NCBI GenBank assembly: GCA_933822405.4
Contig: CAKOGP040002018.1
Location: 1-11,311 of the forward strand
DNA: 11,311 nt
Direction: 5' to 3'
Origin: Cylindrotheca closterium
Lineage: Eukaryota; Bacillariophyta; Bacillariophyceae; Bacillariales; Bacillariaceae
Both the position numbers and the translations under genes were made by a program. The notes beneath the pieces were generated by a model that was not told the origin of the DNA, made no database searches, and saw only the letters and a program-made list of their open reading frames with translations. Positions 1-6,844 of this stretch are shown here, one piece after another. How positions within the stretch are numbered: position 1 is the first letter of the stretch; the number at the start of each line of letters is the position of its first letter.

Positions 1-1
1 C

Positions 2-68
2 GTTAGAGGGAAATTTAAAAAAAAGGATATACATGTGAATCGGAAGTTTAGATTATAATAGATTATCG
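2..68 (+). pseudogene. Degraded upstream RT segment of element A
   Basis: Frame 2 over bases 2-55 gives a lysine-rich peptide containing GKFKKKDIHVN, which resembles the stretch before the polypeptide 'YG..Q' block of diatom copia RTs (a G-E/K-F...IYM-like segment). It then hits TAA at 56-58, while the RT frame used downstream is closed by TGA at 36-38. I infer an indel between about 38 and 56. The segment is short and A-rich, so the assignment is tentative. Confidence 0.4.
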
Positions 69-1292
69 ATGCAATACTCAGGGTGTTGTGGTTCTATTCT
101 TGGTTGTCGGGTGAAAACTTTGGGAGGTTGTATTGAATTAATGAAAACCGCATATGGAACCGTGCAAGGAGCGCGACAATGGTGGAAAAAGTTTGTGTCG
201 ATCTTGAAAGATATTGGATTCAAAGGTGGAGATGCAGATCCTTGTTTGATGCATTGGAACAGTGAACATGGGATTGTTTTCATTGGCTTATATGTTGACG
301 ACTGTCTTTGCATTGGAAAACCTGAAGCATTGGAGCTAGTTGAGGCAAAACTGAAGGAGAAAGGACTCACTCTGAAAACCAAAAAGACCCTGAAAGATTA
401 TTTGAGCTGCGACGTCAGCTTCAACGAAGATCGCACGAAAGCAGTATTACGTCAACCACACTTGTTGAAGACATTGGAAGAGGATTTTGGAGAAATGGTA
501 CAAAACATGCCTAAATACAAGACACCTGGAACGCCAGGACAAGGTCTCGTTAGCAGTGAAGAAGGTGTAACCGTCACACCTGAAGAACAGAAGCAATTTC
601 GAAGTGGAACCGGAAAGTTGCTCTATCTTGTGAAGCATACAAGACCTGATATCGCAAATGCAGTGAGAGAACTATCAAAGGTACTTGATTCGACAACCCT
701 GAGAGCAATGAAAGAGATGAAGAGGATCATCAAGCATGTATTGGATACGAAAGGACTTGGATTGAAAATTGAACCAGTGATTGGATCTAAAGGTTTACTA
801 TGGAACGTCGTTGCGTTTTCTGACAGTGATTATGCAGGAGACCCAGATTCGAGAAAATCAGTGAGTGGTTTTATTGTTTATCTATGTGGAGTTCCAATCT
901 GTTGGAGAAGCAAAGCGCAACGAACAGTGACTTTGAGCAGCGCAGAAGCAGAGTGGATTGCCTTGAGTGAAGTGGCAAAAGAAGTATTATTTATTGCGCA
1001 GATCCTGGAAACCATGGGAGTGAAAGTCGAATATCCGATTGTTATTCGAGTTGATAATACCGCGGCAATTTTCATGGCGACAAATGTCACAACGAACCAG
1101 AGAACACGACACGTGGACATTTGCACAAAATTCGTAACACAATACACTGGACCGGATGGTATTTTGAAGATTCTATTTGTGAAAGGAACTGATAATGAAT
1201 CCGACATCATGACAAAGAATGTAACTGGAAACCTACATGAGAAACACATCCCAAAGATGATGACAAATATCGACGAAGGAACTACAAAATAG
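69..1292 (+). CDS. Copia Pol fragment: reverse transcriptase C-terminal half and RNase H (element A)
   Basis: This open frame of 407 codons encodes the end of a copia polyprotein that copies element RNA into DNA and degrades the RNA strand. RT motifs are visible: the YGTVQGARQWW block at residues 30-39 (the copia YGLKQAPR-like region) and the catalytic YVDD at 75-78. RNase H follows at about 249-385, with acidic residues D252/D254 (SDSDYAGD), E293 (SSAEAE), D329 (RVDN) and D379 (NESD), so its active site looks intact. The frame is closed by TGA at 36-38. Another frame over bases 2-55 reads like the preceding RT segment (GKFKKKDIHVN), so the upstream part has probably shifted frame, and ATG 69 is not a natural start. 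It stops with TAG one base before the end of the purine tract region. The family call is secure; whether it is expressed is unknown. Confidence 0.85.
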   Translation: MQYSGCCGSILGCRVKTLGGCIELMKTAYGTVQGARQWWKKFVSILKDIGFKGGDADPCLMHWNSEHGIVFIGLYVDDCLCIGKPEALELVEAKLKEKGLTLKTKKTLKDYLSCDVSFNEDRTKAVLRQPHLLKTLEEDFGEMVQNMPKYKTPGTPGQGLVSSEEGVTVTPEEQKQFRSGTGKLLYLVKHTRPDIANAVRELSKVLDSTTLRAMKEMKRIIKHVLDTKGLGLKIEPVIGSKGLLWNVVAFSDSDYAGDPDSRKSVSGFIVYLCGVPICWRSKAQRTVTLSSAEAEWIALSEVAKEVLFIAQILETMGVKVEYPIVIRVDNTAAIFMATNVTTNQRTRHVDICTKFVTQYTGPDGILKILFVKGTDNESDIMTKNVTGNLHEKHIPKMMTNIDEGTTK

Positions 1293-1298
1293 GAAGGG
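1291..1298 (+). other. Polypurine tract of element A
   Basis: AGGAAGGG lies immediately before a TGTTG LTR start and overlaps the pol stop codon. In LTR retrotransposons an RNase H-resistant purine run at this place primes plus-strand synthesis. Position and composition both fit. Confidence 0.7.
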
Positions 1299-1595
1299 TG
1301 TTGAAGATGTATTTTGAGATATTTGGAGATTGGAGAATGCGGAGCAGAAACACGAAACGAGGCATTAGACAATGGGTCATCTTGTGTAAGATTGAACAGT
1401 GCCTGACAATAATGTGAGAAGTATTGACAAGATCAAAGCAAGATCAATACATAAGGAGAAGTGAGTTGAATGTAGTCATGGCAAGATACCAGATGCTGTG
1501 CATGACTGAGAAGCAAGACTAGAAAATAGAGTAAGGAATAATTTAGCTCACAATTGCAAGACCAATAGATTTTTACTTCTAGGGAGATTCCAACA
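1299..1595 (+). repeat. Putative 3' LTR of element A
   Basis: The sequence starts TGTTGAAGATG directly after the purine tract and ends TTCCAACA, giving a 5-bp terminal inverted repeat (TGTTG / CAACA). The length is 297 bp. The right end is supported independently: the minus-strand coding frame that enters from the right (residues ending ...IPKTTIH) stops resembling a protein exactly here. There is no second LTR in the window to compare, so the ends are inferred from motif and context. No gene is seen inside; the open minus frame that crosses the LTR is read-through. Confidence 0.65.
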
Positions 1596-1989
1596 TGGAT
1601 TGTGGTCTTTGGAATCAAGAAATCGGTTCTGCCAAGTCCCAGCTCTTCCATTACAGCATCATGTATCTTTCCATAAGCACCTTTAGTCAGCCGCTTTGGC
1701 TTAGCAGAAGCCATAGCATTTGAATAGCGCTCTGTAAGCACAATATTTGCCAAATCTTTTTTCTTTGCCACATCCTTGTTGGCTTGTTTGGTTGATCCCT
1801 TTGGGCGGCCCACTTGCTTCTTGCGCTCCTCCTCCTGTTGCTGTGCCACTATAACAGCTTTCACGCTCTGGCTTGGAGATTAATGAGCGTCCTGGCCATT
1901 TCTTCAACAATTGGTCTTCTGATCCGCTTGGTCTCTACATCTGACCCCTCTGGAGCTACTTGCGTACGCCTCTTGTTTGACTTCCCCAT
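1596..1989 (-). pseudogene. 5' part of a GRPKGS-motif, basic DNA-binding-like gene, broken by element A
   Basis: On the minus strand an ATG at 1989-1987 opens a basic N-terminus (MGKSNKRRTQV) and runs about 42 codons to TGA near 1862. The neighbouring frame then continues at once with a glutamine/glutamate-rich stretch (AQQQEEERKKQ), an AT-hook-like GRPKGS motif, a lysine-rich segment and a region with KRLTKGAYGKIHDAVMEEL ending in IPKTTIH. I read this as one gene with a one-base frameshift near 1862. It is cut at 1595/1596 by the element A LTR, so the rest should lie left of the element's 5' end. The layout (basic region, GRPKGS, 'KG..KIH' block, 'TI.' helix) resembles N-terminal helix-turn-helix regions of transposase-like or regulatory proteins common in diatoms; that is an impression, not a database match. 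Role unknown. Confidence 0.55.
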
Positions 1990-2218
1990 CGTTTCTTTCT
2001 ATTTTATTGGTGAAAGATTTGAAGAAGAATGGGCTAAATCAGTGTCTTTTTTATTGTACTATTCTACGTATGCTACATGATGAACGAAATTGAAAGACTA
2101 CGCCGTTTTCTGGCGCGGCCTCAGAGCGCCCAAATAAAAAATATGCAATTTTTTATCTACAGACCGTTCTACCAGAACTCAATGGGGAAACTAGCCAATC
2201 AGCATGTAGACTCCTTAA
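1990..2218. other. Spacer between the minus-strand gene and element B
   Basis: No convincing coding region. It should hold the 5' UTR and promoter of the minus-strand gene. An AT-rich stretch (AAAAAATATGCAATTTTTTAT, about 2136-2156) can fold on itself, and GGCGC/GCGCC arms (2112-2116 and 2126-2130) form a short inverted repeat. Neither has an obvious function. The element B reading frame is closed by TAA at 2216-2218, so the truncation point of that element lies near here. Confidence 0.4.
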
Positions 2219-3340
2219 ATAACAAGCTTCCTGGGATACCCAATTAATGCAGAGCTTGCGGCGCTATTCATCGACGTGTGTGACCGTTCCCTATTTGAAA
2301 AACTGTCGGCTCGAGCTGAAGTTGCTGCGATGCAAAAGTCCATTGGCACATGCCATTCAGAAGGTGGCGTCACACTACTGGATCGTCCACATACCGATGA
2401 CCCAGATCGCCCACCGGATATCAGCATTGGAAGCTTGAGTACGGAACAGTTGATGGAACATATGTTGGAACATGAGTTATGTGGTGAGATTGATCTAGAC
2501 GAAGTGATGGCTTCTGCAGCCTATGCCAGACCAACGCAAGGTGTTGCAGCGGCTCACTTGTCCAAAATTTGGAAAATCGATCTGCCTACTGCCGAGAGAA
2601 CGTTGAATGCCACTACCCAGTTACTACACCAATCGGAGGACCCCTCAATGGCGCGTAACTTTGGGACCAACGACCGGATGCTTTGATACAGACGACTCAC
2701 CCAATACTTCTTCATGGAAGCGTTTTTTGCCACAAAGAAAGGAGGGAAGTCTGCTCGAGGAAATACTTGTTGCCAACTCTTTGTCACTGACAAAGGATTT
2801 GTATATGTGGTACCTATGCGTACCAAGAAAGATGTCACCCTGGCCGTCAAGCAATTTGCAAAAGAGATTGGAGTCCCCGATGCAATTGTCTGTGACGCGG
2901 CAGGTGAGCAGACGTCTATTGAACTCAGAAGATTCCTAAATAGCATTGGGACCACTATCCGGGTCCTCGAACAAGGAACCCCGTGGGCCAATCGAGCTGA
3001 ACTGTATGTAGGATTAATGAAAGAGGCAGTCCGTCGTGACATGAGGGACTCCAACTGCCCCTTCGTCTTCTGGGATTATTGTGTTGAGCGAAGAGCTCGT
3101 GTCAACAACTTGACTGCAAAAGATTCGTTTCAATTGCGCGGTCAAACCCCCCAAACCGAAGTAACCGGAGATCCAGGCGACATTTCGAATTTGTGTCGTT
3201 TTGGCTGGTACGAGTGGTGCTATGCCATGAATAAGAACATTGCTTTTCCACACAACAAGGAAATCCTTGGGAGAGTTCTTGGCCCAGCAACCGGTATGGG
3301 GAATGAGATGTGTCAGTGGGTATTGCAAGGTATTGCAAGG
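2219..3340 (+). pseudogene. Pre-integrase and integrase core of element B
   Basis: One frame (codons starting at 2219, 2222...) runs from after TAA 2216 to the 10-bp duplication, interrupted once by TGA at 2684-2686. The first part contains the LSKIWKIDLPTAERTLNATTQ and TNDRML blocks that precede integrase in diatom copia elements; the TGA sits where an arginine follows TNDRML. The integrase core follows. The second catalytic Asp is visible in CDAAGEQ (codon 2894-2896) and the Glu in PWANRAELY 34 residues later, fitting the DD(35)E pattern of retroviral-type integrases that join element DNA to the chromosome. The first Asp is not found: the expected place reads YFFMEAFF. Together with the stop and shift, the copy is inactive. 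Family call secure; the left edge is where similarity seems to begin. Confidence 0.75.
3321..3340 (+). repeat. 10-bp tandem duplication shifting the pol frame
   Basis: TATTGCAAGG occurs twice in direct tandem (3321-3330 and 3331-3340). Its length is not a multiple of three. Upstream the integrase frame uses codon starts equal to 2 modulo 3, and downstream the frame is 0 modulo 3, which is exactly the shift one extra 10-bp copy would cause. This is the direct cause of the TAA at 3341-3343 in the upstream frame. Confidence 0.9.
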
Positions 3341-4178
3341 TAACGGAACAGTCATCTCCCGTCGCACCGTCCGCCCACTGAAGACTGAAGGAATCCATTC
3401 GCCTGAAGAAGAACAAAAGAGACAACTCTATGATAGCTTGATTGAAAAGAAGCATGGCCCTAGCTTCATCAAACTTGAGAAGGATCTTAATTCTGAGGAG
3501 GATGGTACCACCACGAATGCTCATATGTCAAATGGAGTTGCTTCAGAGGAGGAAGAGGATCATTGGGAACTGTACAAAGATGATGAACAGTTTGCCCGGC
3601 CGATGCCTGATGTTGAGGATCAACTTGACATTCATGGTCATTTGATCAACCAACAGTCGGCATATGACCTTTTGCTGAATCTGGAAATCCGTAATGAATC
3701 TGGTGAACATGGAAAGGTTGTCTAACGAATTGTTAGTCCTGATGGCCGCCAAATGGGCTCGTACGATGAAAATCCTGCATTGAATACCATTATGTACGAA
3801 GTCGAGTTCAATGATGGTGCTATCAAGGAATATGGCGCGACAACTATTGCCGAAAACATTCTAACCCAAGTCGATGACGATGGATTCTCTAGCCCAATGC
3901 TCAAAGCAATCGTGGACTGGAGGAAAGATCCGAAGACAGCTGTGAGAAAGAAGGACCAGTATGTCCAATCTCATAGTGGCAGACGTCAACGTAAGACCAC
4001 AAAGGGTTGGGAGCTCAAGATTCTCTGGAGTGATGACAGCCACAGTTGGATTGATTTGAAGTATATGAAAGAATCGAACCCTGTAGATGTGGCCGAGTTT
4101 GCAGTTGCAAAGAAGATTGATGACGAACCTGCCTTCAAATGGTGGGTACCGTACACTATTCGCAAGCGAGATGTCATT
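3331..4178 (+). pseudogene. Integrase C-terminal region with chromodomain-like segment (element B)
   Basis: The frame starting in the second duplication copy carries on pol. It contains SRRTVRPL, an acidic linker rich in Glu/Asp (about 3490-3640), then the block DENPALNTIMYEVEFNDG and later GWELKILW..SWIDLKYMKES, ending WWVPYTIRKRDVI at 4178. An in-frame TAA at 3723-3725 interrupts it. The W-x-W-plus-acidic/aromatic pattern at about 4005-4075 resembles a chromodomain, a fold that in some LTR retrotransposon integrases guides integration to marked chromatin. The resemblance is by eye. The frame resumes, still in register, after the insert at 4785. No start codon is expected, since this is the interior of a polyprotein. 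Confidence 0.7.
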
Positions 4179-4320
4179 ACTGTACGATATACAGTATGCC
4201 AAACACCACAACTGCTTGATTGTACAACAATGGATGCACAGTACGATTGTATTTGTGGTGATGAGGAAAGCTGCAGGATGATTTGGATCTTATTGTAGGT
4301 TTTGTACAGTACGAGTACTG
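4178..4320. repeat. GTAC-centred palindrome cluster at the left end of the insert
   Basis: TACTGTA (4178-4184) and TACAGTA (4190-4196) form a perfect 7-bp inverted repeat around CGATA. CAGTAC-GA-GTACTG (4307-4320) is a 14-base palindrome with a 2-base centre. The octamer C(A/T)GTACGA appears three times (4180, 4239, 4307). These may be protein-binding sites in a promoter upstream of the presequence ORF, or remnants of a mobile element end. Confidence 0.45.
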
Positions 4321-4464
4321 CACGAGTAGAGTACGTGTACCAAGCTGCCGTAGAAATGAACGAATGGCTGTGGTGGACATGGAGTTGATTTGTTCGATTA
4401 AAACCATCACTTCTCACATTATTGATATTGTTTGTCAACTCAATAGGAACATCCAATGGTTGGA

Positions 4465-4494
4465 CTGCAACTGCAGCTGCAGCTGCAACTGCAA
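4465..4494 (+). repeat. Hexanucleotide repeat CTGCA(A/G) x5
   Basis: Five tandem hexamers (CTGCAA, CTGCAG, CTGCAG, CTGCAA, CTGCAA) encode the Leu-Gln repeats near the start of the presequence ORF. This is a microsatellite-like tract that could vary in length without changing frame. Confidence 0.9.
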
Positions 4495-4678
4495 TTCTTT
4501 CTTCCATTAATATTTCTAGTGGAATGCATCACAATTCCAATTGCCGATGCATTTGTGACATTACAACATCAACATGGAAATAAAAAGAATCGAATAAGCC
4601 ATCATCAGTCGCTGAGTTGGAAAAACAAGTGCTGGCGTCGCTCTTCACTTGTTCAAGAGTCTCAGTCGTCCACCTCAA

Positions 4679-4731
4679 TATCATCATTAGCATCATCATC
4701 AGCATCAGCATCATCAGCATCAGCATCATCT
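4679..4731 (+). repeat. ATC/AGC trinucleotide tract
   Basis: Interrupted runs of ATC and AGC triplets encode the Ser/Ala-rich repeat (SSASASSASASS) in the presequence ORF. Such low-complexity Ser/Ala tracts are compatible with a transit peptide but also arise simply by slippage. Confidence 0.8.
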
Positions 4732-4784
4732 CCAATAACCTCCAGCTTTGAACAAATACTCTTTGATCACTTGGGACGAAATGA

Positions 4785-5837
4785 GCAAGAAAGACCAGAC
4801 ACAAGTACGGTGCTGAATTACCAACTAGTGTGGCACATGCAAAGAGACTTGATGCTCAAAATGGAAACAACCTGTGGATCACAGCGTTGCAATTGGAAAT
4901 GACGCAGCTTGGTGTTGCGATTGAGTTACAAGACAATGGGATTCAAGCTCCCCCAGGATGGTCCGAAGTATCGGGACACCTGGTCTGGGATGTGAAGATT
5001 GACTTCACCCGGAAGGCTAGATGGGTCCTAGACGGACACAAGACGCCTGATCCAACTTGTTCTCAATATGCTGGAGTGGTGTCGAGAGAGAGTGTGCGCA
5101 TTGCGTTCACCTACGCTGCATTGAATGATCTCGAAGTATGCGTGGCGGACATTAGAAATGCATACCTCCAAGCCCCGTCATCACAGAAGGATTATATCGT
5201 TTGTGGCCCAGAGTTTGGATTGGAAAACGTTGGCAAGGTTGCTCTTATTCATTGTGCAATTTATGGCGGCAAAACTGCTGGACGTGATTTCAGAAATCAT
5301 CTACGTGCTTGTATGCGACACCTGGGATTCGAGTCTTGCCCGGCCGACCCGTATGTTTGGATGAGGCCTGCTATTAAAGCCGATGGACAAGAATATTGGG
5401 AATACATACTGCTGTACACCGATGACTGCCTCTGTGTATCTGAACATCCAGAACGAACGCTAAGAAACCAAGTTGGGATATATTTTCTGTTGAAAGATAA
5501 GAGCATTGGTCCACCAAAGATCTATCTTGGCGGTAATGTGCGACAGGTGACGCTTGATCACGGTGCCAAAGCTTGGGCATTTGGATCATCATCTTACGTA
5601 CAACAAGCCGTCAAGAATGTTGAGAAGTACCTGAATGATTGTCACACTGCTGGTGACAAGAGATTCAAAATACCTGCAAGCGCGAGGACACCAATGCGGA
5701 CTAGTTATCGAGCCGAGTTGGACACGAGTCCGGAGCTGGAGCCAAAAGATTCTTCGTACTACATGTCCTTGATTGGCGTTTTGAGATCGATCGTGGAACT
5801 CGGTCGAGTTGACATCTGCTTGGAATGCAGTATTTAA
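4785..5837 (+). pseudogene. Reverse transcriptase of element B
   Basis: The pol frame reopens at 4785 (a TGA at 4782-4784 closes it upstream) and encodes the complete copia RT domain. Landmarks, numbered from the GTG at 4830, are HAKRLDAQNGN at 3-13, RKARWVLDGHKTPDP at 61-75 (the copia 'KaRlVArG' region), ADIRNAYLQAP at 106-116 with catalytic D107, GFESCPADPYVW at 166-177, and YTDD at 196-199 (bases 5415-5426). All three catalytic aspartates of the polymerase are present. The frame stops at TAA 5835-5837, in the block that would link RT to RNase H, and the same frame continues afterwards. Polymerase residues look sound, so decay of this part appears recent compared with integrase. The first real ATG is not a translation start; this is polyprotein interior. 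Confidence 0.85.
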
Positions 5838-6548
5838 TCGTCACAGCTGGCGATGCCGCGATTTGGTCATCTTGAACAGGTCTTGAATATATTCGGTTAC
5901 TTAAAGAAGCACCACAATGCTGAGTTGGTGTTTGACCCCAATTATCCTGAGATTGACAAAGCTGCTTTTGCCAGAAAGGATTGGTCAACGAGCGAGTTTG
6001 GTCACTTGGAAGGCAAAGAAATGTTGCCCCCAAAAGCACCGAAGCCCAGAGGTCGCGGCTTTATCACGCGAGCAAAAGTGGATGCAGATCATGCAGCCAA
6101 TATTGTGACACGTCGATCGAGGTCGGGATTCTGTGTCTATATTAACTGTGCGCCTGTCTATTGGTTCTCTAAGAAACAAACCTCTGTTGAGACAAGTAGT
6201 TTCGGAAGTGAGTTCTGTGCAATGAAGCTATGTTGCGAGTATCTAAGAGGCTTGAGATACAAGTTGCGGATGATGGGTATACCAGTTGAAGGTCCTGTTT
6301 TCATCTATGGAGACAACCAGTCAGTCTTGGCAAACACTACCATTCCGGAATCTCAATTGAAGAAAAAGTCGCAAAGCATCGCATATCACTTTATCCGTGA
6401 GGGAGTTGCCAGAGTTGAGTGGAGAACTGCGTACGTTAACACTCATGACAATGAATCTGATCTGTTCATAAAGTTGCTGCCTTCTGGCCCAAAGCGGGAA
6501 GGCTTTGTACGCCGATTCCTGCATCATATCTTCAGAAGTAAAGGCTGA
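5838..6548 (+). pseudogene. RNase H of element B
   Basis: In the same frame as RT, after TAA 5835-5837, this stretch encodes the connection region (GHLEQVLNIFGYLKKHHNAE) and copia RNase H, which removes the RNA template. Acidic residues are visible in VDADHA, SSFGSEF, YGDNQS and NESDL, so the catalytic set is complete. It ends with HHIFRSKG and TGA at 6546-6548, a natural-looking polyprotein end. It differs clearly from the element A RNase H (VYWFSKKQTSVETSS here against ICWRSKAQRTVTLSS there), which supports two separate copia lineages. Confidence 0.85.
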
Positions 6549-6549
6549 C

Positions 6550-6601
6550 AGTCAATGTCAAAGACTGAGAGCCAACATGAAAGTCAATGTCAAAGACTGA
6601 G
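6550..6601 (+). repeat. 20-bp direct repeat x2 just after pol
   Basis: AGTCAATGTCAAAGACTGAG occurs at 6550-6569 and 6582-6601, perfectly matched and 32 bases apart. It lies immediately after the element B stop codon, in its 3' noncoding part. It may be a local duplication; no function is evident. Confidence 0.9.
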
Positions 6602-6836
6602 CGGCACTGTGACATTTTGCATTCTTGAGTGGATTGATCGATGGAAGTCCCCCCATTTTTCTTTTTATACTGGACGAGGAGTAGAATGCCCCATATCAAA
6701 CCTACCAGAAGAGATGGTACTACCAATTGTTACATGTCAGTGGCTGAATAACACCTGCTTTACCCCGTCGTTTGTTGATATCCAAAATGGATTAAGCAAT
6801 GCAAGTCGTCCGCCTTCAAGGTAATGCGAACAACTT
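6602..6836 (+). other. 3' noncoding region of element B
   Basis: Between the pol end and the purine tract there is no protein-like frame. A pyrimidine-rich run (CCCCCCATTTTTCTTTTTAT, about 6650-6669) is the only notable feature. A leader or trailer of this size is within the range for LTR retrotransposons. Confidence 0.5.
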
Positions 6837-6844
6837 GAGAGGAG
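6837..6844 (+). other. Putative polypurine tract of element B
   Basis: GAGAGGAG stands directly before TGTTTTGATG, the expected arrangement of purine primer and LTR start. It is the only such pair downstream of pol. Confidence 0.5.

Larger units (their letters stand above)
1..1595 (+). mobile_element. Copia retrotransposon A, 3' half
   Basis: The left part of the window is the 3' half of a Ty1/copia LTR retrotransposon. It runs through the C-terminal half of reverse transcriptase, RNase H, a polypurine tract and one LTR. Gag, protease, integrase, the N-terminal half of RT and the 5' LTR are not in the window. The order RT then RNase H at the very 3' end of pol is typical of copia elements. 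The right boundary is set at 1595, where an LTR end (CAACA) meets the interrupted minus-strand gene. No target-site duplication can be tested because the left end is missing. Confidence is high for the type and moderate for the exact right edge. Confidence 0.85.
4179..4784 (+). other. Foreign insert of about 606 bp inside pol of element B
   Basis: Before 4178 the frame reads RKRDVI, and after 4784 the same frame resumes with ARKTRHKYG...PTSVAHAKR. In related diatom copia polyproteins these blocks lie only a few residues apart, so the DNA between them is extra. In frame it gives no copia-like protein and hits TAG at 4296-4298. The insert begins with GTAC-rich palindromes, continues as AT-rich leader-like DNA, and ends with an open frame that starts at ATG 4456 and looks like a plastid presequence. 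It begins GT and ends AG, but such an intron would be lost on retrotransposition. I see no terminal inverted repeats or target-site duplication. It may be filler DNA captured in break repair or by template switching. The exact edges may be off by several bases. Confidence 0.65.
4456..4784 (+). pseudogene. 5' fragment of a gene with a plastid-targeting-like presequence
   Basis: ATG 4456 has an A three bases upstream and a G directly after it. It opens a frame beginning MVGLQLQLQLQLQFFLPLIF, then a hydrophobic run to about residue 32 (IADA), then F33, then a Ser/His/Lys/Arg-rich, acid-poor stretch (to about residue 80) with a Ser/Ala repeat. This is the pattern of diatom bipartite plastid presequences: a signal peptide, cleavage before Phe (the ASAF-like motif, here ADAF), and a transit peptide. 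After about residue 92 a SSFEQILFDHLGRNE segment could begin the mature protein. The frame then runs into copia DNA at about 4785 and ends at 4902, out of register with RT. I do not recognise the mature protein. The signal-like pattern is seen directly; plastid targeting is inferred. Confidence 0.5.

Noticed and set aside
878..1372. Minus-strand ORF of 164 codons over RNase H
   Set aside because: Antisense shadow of a well-supported RNase H frame.
1814..2080. Plus-strand ORF opposite the GRPKGS gene
   Set aside because: Leucine-rich low-complexity shadow of the Gln/Glu-rich and basic codons on the minus strand; no motif.
4283..4510. ORF across the left part of the insert
   Set aside because: Frame follows palindromes and the CTGCAA tract; biased composition with no protein features.
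4179..4784. Insert in element B as a spliceosomal intron (GT...AG)
   Set aside because: The ends fit only minimally, the acceptor lacks a pyrimidine tract, and introns in the sense orientation would be lost from a retroelement that moves through RNA. Not fully excluded.
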